37,486 nt of DNA, taken from the NCBI GenBank assembly GCA_018824725.1, contig JAHJGB010000126.1:1-37486 (forward strand), written 5' to 3'. How positions within the stretch are numbered: the first letter of the stretch is position 1; every line of letters begins with the position of its first letter. Shown piece by piece: positions 14,092-23,236 of the stretch. Made by a program: the position numbers and the translations under genes. Source of the DNA: Candidatus Omnitrophota bacterium. Its GTDB lineage: Bacteria > Omnitrophota > Gorgyraeia > Gorgyraeales > Gorgyraeaceae. Below the pieces are notes generated by a model. It was not told the DNA's origin, made no database searches, and was given only the letters and a program-made list of their open reading frames with translations.

Positions 14092-15111
14092 ATGTTAAAG
14101 GTCGGCATAATGGGCGCAAGCGGATTTGCGGGAGAAGAGCTTATAAAGATATTGCTCGGTCATCCAGAGGTTAAAATCACAGCCCTTGCGGCAAAGATTG
14201 AAAAGATGCACGTGTCTAAAATGTATCCATGGGCAAAGGCCATGCTTGACCTGGATTGTTTTGATATGAGCGCAGAGGATGTGGCTAAGATTTCAGACGC
14301 GGTATTTTTGGCGCTTCCTCACAAGATATCAATGGATTTTGCGCCCGCGCTCTTAAAAAAAGGCAAAAAGGTAATAGACCTGAGCGCTGATTTCAGGATA
14401 AAGGACAAGAGCGTATATGAGAAATGGTATGAGATAAAGCACGAATGCCCTGAATATTTAAAAAAGGCGGTGTACGGGCTTCCTGAGTTATACAGGAAAG
14501 ATATAAAGGCAGCGGATTTAATCGCGAATCCGGGATGTTATCCCACAAGCATTATATTAGGCTGTGCGCCGTTATTGAAAAAGAAAATAGTTGATACGGA
14601 TTGCATTATCTGTGATTCCAAATCAGGCGTGAGTGGCGCAGGCAGGACTCCGACCCAGGCTTTGATGTTTACCGAGGTAGTTACTAATAGTTTCAGGCCT
14701 TATAAGGTAAATTTTCACAGGCACATGCCTGAGATAGATCAGGAATTAAGCAGCCTGGCAGGCGCAAAGATAGAGGTGAATTTTATTCCGCACCTTGTGC
14801 CTATGGAAAGGGGAATATTGAGCACGATTTATCTGAAGCTTAATAAAAAGATAAATACAAAAGAGGCCCTTAGTATGTACAAGGATTTCTATAAAGGCGA
14901 ATATTTTGTAAGAGTTCTAGATGAAGGCATTTTACCTGATACGAAAAATGTAGTGAGGTCAAATTTCTGCGACATAGGCATAAAGGCTTTTCCGGGAAAG
15001 TCATTGGTTGTGGTTATGACTGCTATTGATAATCTTGTGAAAGGCGCCAGCGGCCAGGCAGTGCAGAATATGAATATAATGTACGGATTTAACGAGAAAC
15101 TGGGGCTGTAA
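14092..15111 (+). CDS. argC: N-acetyl-gamma-glutamyl-phosphate reductase
   Basis: ArgC reduces N-acetylglutamyl phosphate to the semialdehyde, using NADPH. The 339-residue protein starts MLKVGIMGASGFAGEEL (nucleotide-binding loop). It has the catalytic Cys149 in NPGCYPTS, with SGVSGAGRTPT and HRHMPEIDQEL downstream. I chose ATG 14092 because GGAGG is 7 nt upstream. The in-frame ATG at 14020 would place the leader hairpin inside the protein. It is the first gene of the arginine set and is separated from argJ by one base. Confidence 0.96.
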   Translation: MLKVGIMGASGFAGEELIKILLGHPEVKITALAAKIEKMHVSKMYPWAKAMLDLDCFDMSAEDVAKISDAVFLALPHKISMDFAPALLKKGKKVIDLSADFRIKDKSVYEKWYEIKHECPEYLKKAVYGLPELYRKDIKAADLIANPGCYPTSIILGCAPLLKKKIVDTDCIICDSKSGVSGAGRTPTQALMFTEVVTNSFRPYKVNFHRHMPEIDQELSSLAGAKIEVNFIPHLVPMERGILSTIYLKLNKKINTKEALSMYKDFYKGEYFVRVLDEGILPDTKNVVRSNFCDIGIKAFPGKSLVVVMTAIDNLVKGASGQAVQNMNIMYGFNEKLGL

Positions 15112-15112
15112 T

Positions 15113-16315
15113 ATGAAGATAATTAAAGGCGGGGTAACTGCGCCAAAAGGTTTTTTAGCAGGGTCAACAAGTTGCGGGATAAAAAAGAGCGGCAAGGCTG
15201 ACCTGGCATTGTTATTTTCTACAACGCCATGCGTTAGTGCAGCTACATTTACCACAAACAGGGTAAAATCAGGCTCTGTTGTATTATGTATGCAGCGCAT
15301 AGCCAGGGGTGTCAGCCAGGGGGTTATTGTAAATAGCGGGAATGCAAACTGCTGTGTGGGTAAAAAAGAAATAAAAGATGCCATGGAGATAACAGATGCC
15401 GTAAGCGCAAGGCTGGATATCAAAAAAGACCTTATGCTCATGGCTTCAACAGGTATTATAGGAAGGCCTTTGCCTTTGGAGAAGATTAAAAGCGGGTTAA
15501 GCGCTCTTGTAAAAGATTTGTCGGGCTCAAACGGCACAAGTTTCGCAAAAGCCATAATGACCACTGATACTGTTCACAAGGAAATAGCTGTCCAAATAAA
15601 TATTAAAGGCAAGGCAGTGAGGCTGGCAGGCGCTGTCAAAGGAGCTGGTATGATATGCCCTAATATGGCAACTATGCTCGCATTTTTTACCACAGACGCC
15701 GCCATAGAAAAAGAAGCCTTGAAGCAGGCTTTTAAAGAGTCTATTTATGATTCTTTTAATAAGATTACTGTTGACGGCGATATGAGCACAAATGACTCTG
15801 CTATGATATTTGCCAATGGCCGGGCAGAAAACAGCGTCATAAAGAAGAAGGCAAAGGATTATTTTATTTTTCTAGAGGCTGTTAAATTTGCGGCAAAGGA
15901 ACTTTCAAGAAAGATTATACTGGACGGGGAAGGCGGCACAAGGTTTGTAGAAATTATTGTAAAAGGCGCAAAGAGAGAATTGAGCGCGGAACTTGCAGCC
16001 AGGCGCATAGCTAATTCAAACCTTGTAAAGACTATGATAGCTGGAGGAGATCCGAACTGGGGCCGCATAGCAGCAGCCGCAGGTTCAAGCGGAGCAGATA
16101 TAAACCCATGGCGGATGGATATTTATTTCGGGAAGGTTTTAGTGATGAAAAATGGAGCAGGCACTGATGCGTCAAGGCCTTTGCTTTTGGATATATTCAA
16201 GAAAAAAGAAATAGAAGTTGTTGTTGATTTGAAATCCGGCAATAAATCCAGCAGGGTCTGGACGTGCGATTTTACTGAAGAGTACGTAAGAATCAATGCA
16301 GAATACGAAACTTAA
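15113..16315 (+). CDS. argJ: Glutamate N-acetyltransferase / ornithine acetyltransferase
   Basis: ArgJ transfers the acetyl group from N-acetylornithine to glutamate, recycling it, and in some organisms also acetylates glutamate from acetyl-CoA. The 400-residue precursor should cut itself before Thr187 in PNMATMLAFF to give two chains. Other family marks are the oxyanion motif STGIIG (112-117), MTTDT (149-153) and GGDPNWGRIAAAAG. The C-terminus carries the expected N-A-E-Y-E-T ending. The start follows the argC stop in TAATATG. Because ArgJ is present, ArgE is not needed for arginine synthesis. Confidence 0.96.
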   Translation: MKIIKGGVTAPKGFLAGSTSCGIKKSGKADLALLFSTTPCVSAATFTTNRVKSGSVVLCMQRIARGVSQGVIVNSGNANCCVGKKEIKDAMEITDAVSARLDIKKDLMLMASTGIIGRPLPLEKIKSGLSALVKDLSGSNGTSFAKAIMTTDTVHKEIAVQINIKGKAVRLAGAVKGAGMICPNMATMLAFFTTDAAIEKEALKQAFKESIYDSFNKITVDGDMSTNDSAMIFANGRAENSVIKKKAKDYFIFLEAVKFAAKELSRKIILDGEGGTRFVEIIVKGAKRELSAELAARRIANSNLVKTMIAGGDPNWGRIAAAAGSSGADINPWRMDIYFGKVLVMKNGAGTDASRPLLLDIFKKKEIEVVVDLKSGNKSSRVWTCDFTEEYVRINAEYET

Positions 16316-16333
16316 ATAAATCACGAGTTCCTT

Positions 16334-17203
16334 ATGGAAAAAGCGATTAAAAAAGCTGATGTGTTGATAGAGGCATTACCGTATATAAAATCTTACAGCG
16401 GAAAGATTTTTGTAATAAAGTACGGCGGAAGCGCGCTTATAAACCCTGAGATTAAAAAAGGCGTGCTGCAGGATATTGTTTTTATGAGTTATGTAGGCAT
16501 AAGGCCTATACTGGTTCACGGCGGCGGGCCTTTTATAAACGAGGAATTCAGGAAGCTGGGCAAAAAGGTAGAATTTACAGAAGGCCTCAGGGTCACGACC
16601 AAAGAAGAGGCGCAGATAGTAGATAAAGTCCTTTCCAGGGTGAATGAAAATATAGTATCTGATATAAAGTCATTGGGCGGCAGGGCTGTCAGCATGAATA
16701 CTTTAAAGAAGAACGTGATAGTTGCAAGGCCACACAAAGAATCAGAGAGGCTTGGTTTTGTCGGAGAGATAGATAAGGTAAATAGCGATACAATAAGGAA
16801 TGCTGTCAGGCCCAGGGCAATACCTGTTATTTCTCCTGTAAGCATGGGAATAGATAAAGAGCTTTACAATATCAATGCAGATGATGCTGCTTCAGAGATA
16901 GCAATGGCTGTAAAGGCAGTCAAACTGGTGTTACTTACAGATGTAAAAGGCATAATGAGGCAGAAAGGCGACGAGAGTTCGCTTATTTCTACTCTTGCGA
17001 TGAAAGATGCGGATACGCTTATAGGCAGGAAGATTATCCAGGGCGGCATGATCCCAAAGGTAAGGGCATGTATGAATGCTTTGCGCTCAGGCGTATCAAA
17101 GACGCATATTATAGACGGAAGGATTCCGCATAGCTTATTGCTGGAAATTTTTACAGACAAGGGTATAGGGACGGAGATAATTAAAGGCAAAGGCCGAGAA
17201 TAG
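16334..17203 (+). CDS. argB: Acetylglutamate kinase
   Basis: ArgB phosphorylates N-acetylglutamate. It is usually the feedback-controlled step in organisms with ArgJ. The 289-residue protein shows VIKYGGSAL (from residue 27), LVHGGGPFINEE, the substrate region FTEGLRVTT, NINADDAASEIA, and GGMIPKVRA near the C-terminus. The hydrophobic N-terminal extension before KYGG fits arginine-sensitive hexameric kinases, but that is inference. The last residues (KGKGRE) and the stop codon come from an interspersed repeat that also ends panC. Confidence 0.96.
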   Translation: MEKAIKKADVLIEALPYIKSYSGKIFVIKYGGSALINPEIKKGVLQDIVFMSYVGIRPILVHGGGPFINEEFRKLGKKVEFTEGLRVTTKEEAQIVDKVLSRVNENIVSDIKSLGGRAVSMNTLKKNVIVARPHKESERLGFVGEIDKVNSDTIRNAVRPRAIPVISPVSMGIDKELYNINADDAASEIAMAVKAVKLVLLTDVKGIMRQKGDESSLISTLAMKDADTLIGRKIIQGGMIPKVRACMNALRSGVSKTHIIDGRIPHSLLLEIFTDKGIGTEIIKGKGRE

Positions 17204-17271
17204 GCAGGTTTCAACCTGCCTATTTATGAAGGCCTTTGCGACAATATTGTAGGGCACACTTTAGTGTGCCA
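17183..17271 (+). repeat. Gene-tail repeat, copy 1 (end of argB)
   Basis: This element matches 28473-28563. The first ~55 nt are almost identical (two differences), including the palindrome built around AGGCAGGTT/AACCTGCCT with outer GCAAAGGCC/GGCCTTTGC arms. The 3' part has the form TGTAGGGCA, a small hairpin over CTTTAG, then TGCCA. It provides the last codons and stop of argB. Confidence 0.85.
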
Positions 17272-17286
17272 ATCTAAGGGAATGAT

Positions 17287-18465
17287 ATGAATACGAAAGA
17301 AGTGATAGCGCAGCATGACAAATATGTGATGTGTACTTACACTAGGATTCCGACAGTAATAGTTAAAGGCAAAGGCCTTAAGGTATGGGACCTGGACGGG
17401 AATGAGTATCTGGATTTTTTCCCTGGATGGGCGGTTACAGGACTGGGCCATTGCCATCCAAAAGTGATAAGCGCTGTAAGAAATCATCTTAAAAAAATAA
17501 TTCACGTGTCCAATAACTATTACAACGTGCTTCAGGCTAAGCTGGCCCAGAAAATAATAGAAAATTCTTTTGAAGGAAAGGTTTTTTTCTGCAATAGCGG
17601 AGCAGAGGCAAACGAAGGCGCGATAAAATTGGCGAGGGCTTACGGTAATGCCAGGGGCGGCAGGAATGAAATAATTACAATGGAAAATTCTTTCCACGGA
17701 AGGACACTGGCTACAATAACAGCCACTGCGCAGCCGAAATACCAGAAAGGGTTTGAGCCATTGCCGCTCGGGTTTAAATACGTTGCTTTTAATGACCTTA
17801 AGGCAATCGAAAATGCTATTACAGATAAGACAATAGCTATAATGCTGGAACCTATTCAGGGAGAAGGCGGAATAAATGTGGCCGGAGAGAGTTATATAAA
17901 ATCTCTCCGGGAACTTTGCGACAAAAAAGACTTGGTTTTGATTTTTGACGAGGTTCAAACAGGCGTGGGCAGGACAGGCAAGATGTTTTGTTTTGAGCAT
18001 TATGGCATAACGCCTGATGTTATGACCCTTGCCAAAGCCCTGGGCGGAGGATTGCCCATAGGCGCGATGGTTGCAGGCAAGAAATTTGCAGATATACTGA
18101 AACCCGGCATGCACGCGTCTACGTTCGGAGGAAGCCCTATTGCCTGTAGCGCCGCTTTAGCTGTTTTTGAAGCTATCCAAAAAGAAAAACTTCTTTCGAA
18201 TACAGTTAAGATGGGCGGATATTTATCGGAGAAGCTCGATGAATTAAAAAAGAAGAAGCCTATCATGAAGGAAATAAGGGGCAAAGGCCTTATGCTGGGG
18301 ATAGAGCTTACTATCCCCGGAAAAGAGATTGTGGAAAAATGTTTCAAAGAACGCCTTTTGATAAATTGCACGCATGATAAGGTTTTAAGGATAATGCCGG
18401 GCATGATAGTGACGAAGAAACAGATTGATAAAGCAGTAGAAATTTTAGACAAGGTGATGACATGA
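17287..18465 (+). CDS. argD: Acetylornithine aminotransferase
   Basis: ArgD is a class III PLP-dependent aminotransferase that converts N-acetylglutamate semialdehyde to N-acetylornithine. The 392-residue protein has FCNSGAEANEGAIKLAR (100-116), SFHGRTLATI, IFDEVQTGVGRTG (219-231) and the Schiff-base Lys250 in TLAKALGGG. TAAGGGAATG forms the ribosome-binding site and start. It follows the repeat after argB and overlaps argF by 4 nt (ATGA). In some bacteria ArgD also serves as succinyl-DAP aminotransferase. That is not needed here because dapL is present. Confidence 0.95.
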   Translation: MNTKEVIAQHDKYVMCTYTRIPTVIVKGKGLKVWDLDGNEYLDFFPGWAVTGLGHCHPKVISAVRNHLKKIIHVSNNYYNVLQAKLAQKIIENSFEGKVFFCNSGAEANEGAIKLARAYGNARGGRNEIITMENSFHGRTLATITATAQPKYQKGFEPLPLGFKYVAFNDLKAIENAITDKTIAIMLEPIQGEGGINVAGESYIKSLRELCDKKDLVLIFDEVQTGVGRTGKMFCFEHYGITPDVMTLAKALGGGLPIGAMVAGKKFADILKPGMHASTFGGSPIACSAALAVFEAIQKEKLLSNTVKMGGYLSEKLDELKKKKPIMKEIRGKGLMLGIELTIPGKEIVEKCFKERLLINCTHDKVLRIMPGMIVTKKQIDKAVEILDKVMT

Positions 18466-19352
18466 AAAAGGATTTATTGACGATCAATGATCTAAGCGCT
18501 AACGAAATAAACGAGATATTCAAACTTGCAGGCGAATTAAAGGAAAAAAGGCAGGGTTTCGGAGAGCCGCTTAAAGGAAAGACCCTCGGGCTTATATTTG
18601 AAAAACCGTCCAACAGGACCAGGGTTTCTTTTGAAGTGGGGATAACAGAGCTCGGAGGCCACGCAATATATCTCGGGTCATATGAGATAGACCTTGGCAA
18701 ACGCGAATCTCCGAAGGATGTGGCAAAAGTGCTTTCCAGGTATTTGAATGGCATTATCGCAAGGACGTTTTCGCATAAGACAGTGGTGGAGCTTGCAAAA
18801 TATTCTTCGATACCTGTAATAAACGGGCTTACTGATTATCAGCATCCTTGCCAGGCGCTGAGCGATTTATTCACTATAAAGGAGAAAAAGGGCCTGGAGG
18901 GCATTACAGTGGCATTTATCGGAGACGGGAATAATGTCCTGAACTCGCTTTTATATATCTGTCATAAGATGGGAATAAAGATCAATGCTGCGTGTCCTAA
19001 AGGATATGAGCCGGATAAGGATGTATTAAAAGACGTGGCTGGTACTGCAAAAATATTTAATGTGCCTAGTGATGCTGTGAAAGGCGCAGACGTTATTTAC
19101 ACAGACGTATGGACCAGCATGGGACAGGAAAAAGAATACAGGAAAAGGCTCAAGGTATTTAAAAAATATCAGATAAATTCAGAACTTGTGAAGTTTGCAA
19201 ATAAAGACGCCATAGTGCTGCATTGCCTACCTGCGCACAGGGGCCAGGAGATTACAGATGATGTTATGGACGGGCCTCAGTCTATGGTACTGGACCAGGC
19301 AGAAAACAGGCTTCATGTGCAGAAAGCGATACTTGTAAAACTTTTAAAATAA
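18462..19352 (+). CDS. argF: Ornithine carbamoyltransferase
   Basis: ArgF makes citrulline from ornithine and carbamoyl phosphate. In the 296-residue protein the carbamoyl-phosphate motif is SNRTR (50-54), where STRTR is usual, followed by HPCQALSD (128-135). The ornithine loop is WTSMG (217-221), and HCLPAHRG (254-261) carries the catalytic Cys. SMG and HCLP favour ornithine over aspartate or N-acetylornithine as substrate. The start overlaps the argD stop (ATGA), and argG follows after 11 nt. Confidence 0.95.
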   Translation: MKKDLLTINDLSANEINEIFKLAGELKEKRQGFGEPLKGKTLGLIFEKPSNRTRVSFEVGITELGGHAIYLGSYEIDLGKRESPKDVAKVLSRYLNGIIARTFSHKTVVELAKYSSIPVINGLTDYQHPCQALSDLFTIKEKKGLEGITVAFIGDGNNVLNSLLYICHKMGIKINAACPKGYEPDKDVLKDVAGTAKIFNVPSDAVKGADVIYTDVWTSMGQEKEYRKRLKVFKKYQINSELVKFANKDAIVLHCLPAHRGQEITDDVMDGPQSMVLDQAENRLHVQKAILVKLLK

Positions 19353-19363
19353 AGGGGTTTAAA

Positions 19364-20536
19364 ATGAATAAGAAAGTTGTTCTTGCATATTCAGGCGGGC
19401 TGGATACATCTGTCGCAGTGGCTTGGCTTAGCGATAAAGGTTATGATGTGATTGCCTATATGGCTGATGTGGGCCAGGGAGGCGATTACGAAAAACTAAA
19501 GAAAAGGGCGCTCGCGGCAGGCGCTAAAAAGGTTATTATCGAAGACCTTAAAGAAGAATTCGCAAAGGATTTTGTATTTATGTCTTTAAAATCAGGCGCT
19601 GTTTATGAATCAAAATACCTTCTTGCGACTGCGCTTTCCAGGCCTATTATCGCAAAAGGCCTTGTAGAGGCTGCGAAGAAGGAAAAAGCTGATTCTGTTG
19701 CTCACGGCTGCACAGGAAAAGGCAATGACCAGGTCAGGTTTGAGGTTACAGTTATGGCGCTTGCGCCTGAATTGAAGATAATAGCGCCTCTGAGGGAGTG
19801 GCATATGTACTCCAGGGAAGAAGAGATAGAATATGCCAAGGAAAATAATATACAAATTGATACCACGAAGGAGAGCCCTTACAGCCTGGATAAAAATATC
19901 TGGGGGATGTCTATAGAATGCGGCATTTTGGAAGATCCATGGAACGAGCCGCCTGAAGACGCCTACCAGATGACGATTGATCCGAATAAAGCGCCTTCGA
20001 AGCCGGCGTATGTAGAAATTGAATTCGAGAAAGGCGTTCCTGTAAAACTCAACGCTAAAAAATACAAGCCAGTTGAACTGGTATTGAAATTAAACGAGAT
20101 GGGCGGCAAAAACGGGATCGGAAGGACTGACCTGGTGGAAAACAGGCTCGTGGGAATAAAATCAAGGGAGATTTACGAAGCGCCTGGCGCATGGATTCTA
20201 TATCACGCCCATAAAGACCTGGAAAGCCTTGTGCTGGACAGGGAACTCCTGCATTTTAAAGAAATAATCGCTTTAAAATACGCAGAGCTTATTTATTACG
20301 GTTTATGGTTCACGCCTTTAAAAAAGGCATTGGACGCATTTATAAACGATACCCAAAAATATGTCGCAGGTACTGTAAAAGTGAAATTATTAAAAGGCGT
20401 TGCAAGCGTTGTTTCAAGGAAATCGCCGTATTCATTATATAAGAGTGAAATGGCTACGTACGAAAAGGGCGATAAGTTTGACAGGTCCATAGCTGAAGGA
20501 TTTATAAAAGTGTGGGGCATGCCTTATAAGAAATAA
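19364..20536 (+). CDS. argG: Argininosuccinate synthase
   Basis: ArgG joins citrulline and aspartate with ATP. The 390-residue protein has the ATP-pyrophosphatase loop SGGLDTS at residues 10-16. Also visible are HGCTGKGNDQVRFE, REWHMYSREEEIEYA and NGIGRTDLVENRLVGIKSRE, all in the family order. AAAGGGG precedes ATG 19364. A hairpin at 20550-20578 separates it from argH. Confidence 0.97.
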   Translation: MNKKVVLAYSGGLDTSVAVAWLSDKGYDVIAYMADVGQGGDYEKLKKRALAAGAKKVIIEDLKEEFAKDFVFMSLKSGAVYESKYLLATALSRPIIAKGLVEAAKKEKADSVAHGCTGKGNDQVRFEVTVMALAPELKIIAPLREWHMYSREEEIEYAKENNIQIDTTKESPYSLDKNIWGMSIECGILEDPWNEPPEDAYQMTIDPNKAPSKPAYVEIEFEKGVPVKLNAKKYKPVELVLKLNEMGGKNGIGRTDLVENRLVGIKSREIYEAPGAWILYHAHKDLESLVLDRELLHFKEIIALKYAELIYYGLWFTPLKKALDAFINDTQKYVAGTVKVKLLKGVASVVSRKSPYSLYKSEMATYEKGDKFDRSIAEGFIKVWGMPYKK

Positions 20537-20549
20537 AGACAAATGCTGC

Positions 20550-20578
20550 GTAGGAGAGGGTTTAAAACCCTCCCCTAC
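20550..20578. repeat. Intergenic hairpin between argG and argH
   Basis: GTAGG-GAGGGTTT type arms pair with AAACCCTCCCCTAC (one mismatch) around a minimal loop. It is not followed by a T-run, so it is more likely an interspersed palindrome than a terminator. Confidence 0.65.
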
Positions 20579-20598
20579 AATATGCCAAAAGGATATTT

Positions 20599-21960
20599 AT
20601 GAAAAATAAATTATGGGGCGGAAGGTTTAATAAAAAGACAAATCCTTTGGTCGAAGAATTCACTAAGTCAATTCAGTTTGATAAAAAATTAGCTGAATAT
20701 GACTGCCTGGGTAGCATTGCGCACGCTAAAATGCTTGGCAAGTGCAATATTATACCGAAAAAAGATGCGGCTAAAATTGTTTCAGGTTTGAATTTTATTT
20801 TAAGCCAGATTGAAAAAGGTTTGTTCAAAATAGACTCAAACGCTGAGGACATCCATACCGTGATACAGAATGCGTTGGATAAAAAAATAGGCAAGCCTGC
20901 CGGGATGTTGCATACCGCAAGGAGCAGGAATGACCAGGTGTCTTTAGGCACAAGGATGTATTGCAAGAAAGAAATAGATTCTATAGCCGCGCTTTTAAAA
21001 GGGTTAAAGGATTCTATAAAGAGTTTTGCAAAAAAGAATATAGATGTAGTCGTGCCTGGCTTCACGCATCTTCAAAATGCCCAGCCGGTACTATTGAGCC
21101 ATCAGATGATGGCTTATTGCGAGATGCTCGGAAGGGATATGGACAGGCTTAGCGATTGCAAAAAAAGGCTGGATGTTTTGCCTCTTGGTTCATGCGCGAT
21201 AAGCGGCACAAGTTTAGCCATAGACAGGAATTTTACGGCTAAAGAGCTGGGATTTTCAAAGGTTTCATCGAACAGCATGGATGCTGTGAGCGACAGGGAC
21301 TTTGTTATAGAAATTATATCCGTCCTGGCAATCTTGGGGATGCACCTTTCCAGGATGTCCGAGGATTTTATTATACTGAATTCACAGGGCTTCGGCATTC
21401 TGGATATAGGCGATGAATTCTGCACCGGTTCCAGCATGATGCCGCAGAAGAAAAATCCTGATGTGCTGGAACTCGTAAGGGGTAAATGTGGCGTGCTTTA
21501 CGGAAGCCTGGTAGAGGTCGCGACTATTATGAAAGGCCTTCCGCTTACATACAATAGGGACATGCAGCTGGACAAAGAGCCCTTGTTCAAGTCGATAGAA
21601 ACCATAGAAAGCTCTCTCGAAGTTTTAACAGCCCTGTTTAAGAGCTTAAAGGTCAATAAAGACAGGGCAGGCGAGCTTTTACAGGATGAGTCTATTTATG
21701 CTACAGACATAATGGAATATCTTGTAAAAAAGGGAATACCGCTTAAGGAAAGCCATGATATCGCAGGCAAGATTGTGGCGTACGCTCTTCAAAGGAAATT
21801 GAAATTATCGGAGATTTCATTGAGAGAGCTCAGGTTTTTCAGTTCAAAATTTAATAAAGATGTTTACAGGCTTTTAGACGCTGGAGAGTCAGTCAGTTTG
21901 AAAAACTCTTTCGGCGGCACAAGCCAAAAACAGGTAAAGAAACAATTAAAACATGCATGA
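20599..21960 (+). CDS. argH: Argininosuccinate lyase
   Basis: ArgH splits argininosuccinate into arginine and fumarate, the last step of the pathway. The 453-residue protein starts LWGGRF, has HTARSRNDQV, and carries the fumarase/aspartase superfamily signature GSSMMPQKKNP at residues 277-287, whose flexible loop supplies the catalytic serine. PLTYNRDMQLDKE follows. There is no strong Shine-Dalgarno (AAAAGGAT lies 7 nt upstream of ATG 20599). The end overlaps lysA by 8 nt, linking arginine and lysine synthesis in one transcript. Confidence 0.97.
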   Translation: MKNKLWGGRFNKKTNPLVEEFTKSIQFDKKLAEYDCLGSIAHAKMLGKCNIIPKKDAAKIVSGLNFILSQIEKGLFKIDSNAEDIHTVIQNALDKKIGKPAGMLHTARSRNDQVSLGTRMYCKKEIDSIAALLKGLKDSIKSFAKKNIDVVVPGFTHLQNAQPVLLSHQMMAYCEMLGRDMDRLSDCKKRLDVLPLGSCAISGTSLAIDRNFTAKELGFSKVSSNSMDAVSDRDFVIEIISVLAILGMHLSRMSEDFIILNSQGFGILDIGDEFCTGSSMMPQKKNPDVLELVRGKCGVLYGSLVEVATIMKGLPLTYNRDMQLDKEPLFKSIETIESSLEVLTALFKSLKVNKDRAGELLQDESIYATDIMEYLVKKGIPLKESHDIAGKIVAYALQRKLKLSEISLRELRFFSSKFNKDVYRLLDAGESVSLKNSFGGTSQKQVKKQLKHA

Positions 21961-23203
21961 CTTTAATTACAAACATAATAATCTTTATTGCGAGTCTGTA
22001 AGCATAGAAGAGCTGGCCGGAAAATACGGTACGCCGCTTTATGTCTATAGCCGCAATACCCTGATAAGCCATTACAGAAAAATAAAAGAGGCCTTTAGCG
22101 CGATTAATCCTCTGATATGTTTTTCAATGAAGGCTAATTCAAACTTCAGTATCTGTAAAGCCCTTGTAAAAGAAGGCGCAGGGCTGGATATTGTCTCAGG
22201 AGGAGAACTTTACAGGGCGTTAAAAACAGGAGTAGCTTCTAAAAAAATAGTATACGCCGGAGTCGGTAAAACAGAAAAAGAGATAGAAATAGCCATAAGG
22301 CATCATATATTTTTCTTTAATGTCGAGTCGATTCCTGAGCTTGAGTTAATAAATAAAGTTGCAGCCAGGCTTGGGATACAGCAGAAAGTGGCTATCCGAA
22401 TCAATCCTGACGTAAAAGCCAGCACACATAAATATATCACAACAGGCCATGGAGAGAATAAATTCGGGATTGATTTTGAAACTGCCAGGAAAATATTTCT
22501 GGAAAGAAACAGATATAAAAATCTTAGCATATCCGGCATCCATATGCATATCGGTTCGCAGATAGTAGAAGCCGGGCCTTTTATCAGGGCTATGGAAAGG
22601 GTGGTGGATTTCATAAGAGACCTGGAAAGCCATGGAGCAGGCGTCAGGTGGCTTAATATAGGCGGCGGGCTTGGTATAATATATTCCGAGGAGCGTCCGC
22701 AAACCGCCAAAGAATATGCAAAAGCTGTTTTACCCGTACTTAAAAAAGCCAAGGCCAATATTATTATGGAACCTGGCAGGTTTATCGCGGGAAACGCAGG
22801 CGTTCTTGTAACAAAAGTTCAGTATATAAAAGAAACGCCCAGAAAAAAATTCGCGATTGTTGATGCCGGGATGAACGACCTCATAAGGCCGAACCTTTAT
22901 GGCGCGTATCATGAGATATTGCCGGTAAAATCCTGCTCTTATTCAAATTCCGAAGAGATTAAAATTTTTGATGTGGTCGGGCCCATATGCGAAAGCGGAG
23001 ATTTTTTAGGCAAAGATAGAAAATTTATAGGCCTTAAAGAAGGAGATTTATTAAGCGTCATGGGAGCCGGGGCGTATGGATTTAGCATGTCCAGCAATTA
23101 CAATTCAAGGCCCAGGGTTAGTGAGGTTATGGTAGATGGCTCTAAGGTAAAACTTATAAGAAGCAGAGAAACATACGAAGACTTGATTCGCACCGAACTA
23201 TAA
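21953..23203 (+). CDS. lysA: Diaminopimelate decarboxylase
   Basis: LysA decarboxylates meso-diaminopimelate to lysine. It is a fold-III PLP enzyme of 416 residues, with the Schiff-base Lys60 in CFSMKANSN, GIHMHIGSQ, the phosphate-binding glycine loop NIGGGLG, EPGRFIAGNAG, and the intersubunit Cys of CESGD. C-terminal GAYGFSMSSNYNSRPR is characteristic of LysA rather than of arginine or ornithine decarboxylases. It begins inside the end of argH and is followed by dapF. Confidence 0.96.
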   Translation: MHDFNYKHNNLYCESVSIEELAGKYGTPLYVYSRNTLISHYRKIKEAFSAINPLICFSMKANSNFSICKALVKEGAGLDIVSGGELYRALKTGVASKKIVYAGVGKTEKEIEIAIRHHIFFFNVESIPELELINKVAARLGIQQKVAIRINPDVKASTHKYITTGHGENKFGIDFETARKIFLERNRYKNLSISGIHMHIGSQIVEAGPFIRAMERVVDFIRDLESHGAGVRWLNIGGGLGIIYSEERPQTAKEYAKAVLPVLKKAKANIIMEPGRFIAGNAGVLVTKVQYIKETPRKKFAIVDAGMNDLIRPNLYGAYHEILPVKSCSYSNSEEIKIFDVVGPICESGDFLGKDRKFIGLKEGDLLSVMGAGAYGFSMSSNYNSRPRVSEVMVDGSKVKLIRSRETYEDLIRTEL

Positions 23204-23236
23204 TTTCAACATTGCGGAGTATCCGGGAGATAGTAG

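Noticed and set aside
17224-18114. A 296-codon open frame on the minus strand opposite argD
   Set aside because: It lies entirely opposite argD, which has full motifs. The antisense peptide is Cys/His/Tyr-rich without any recognisable domain, as expected for a codon-bias shadow.
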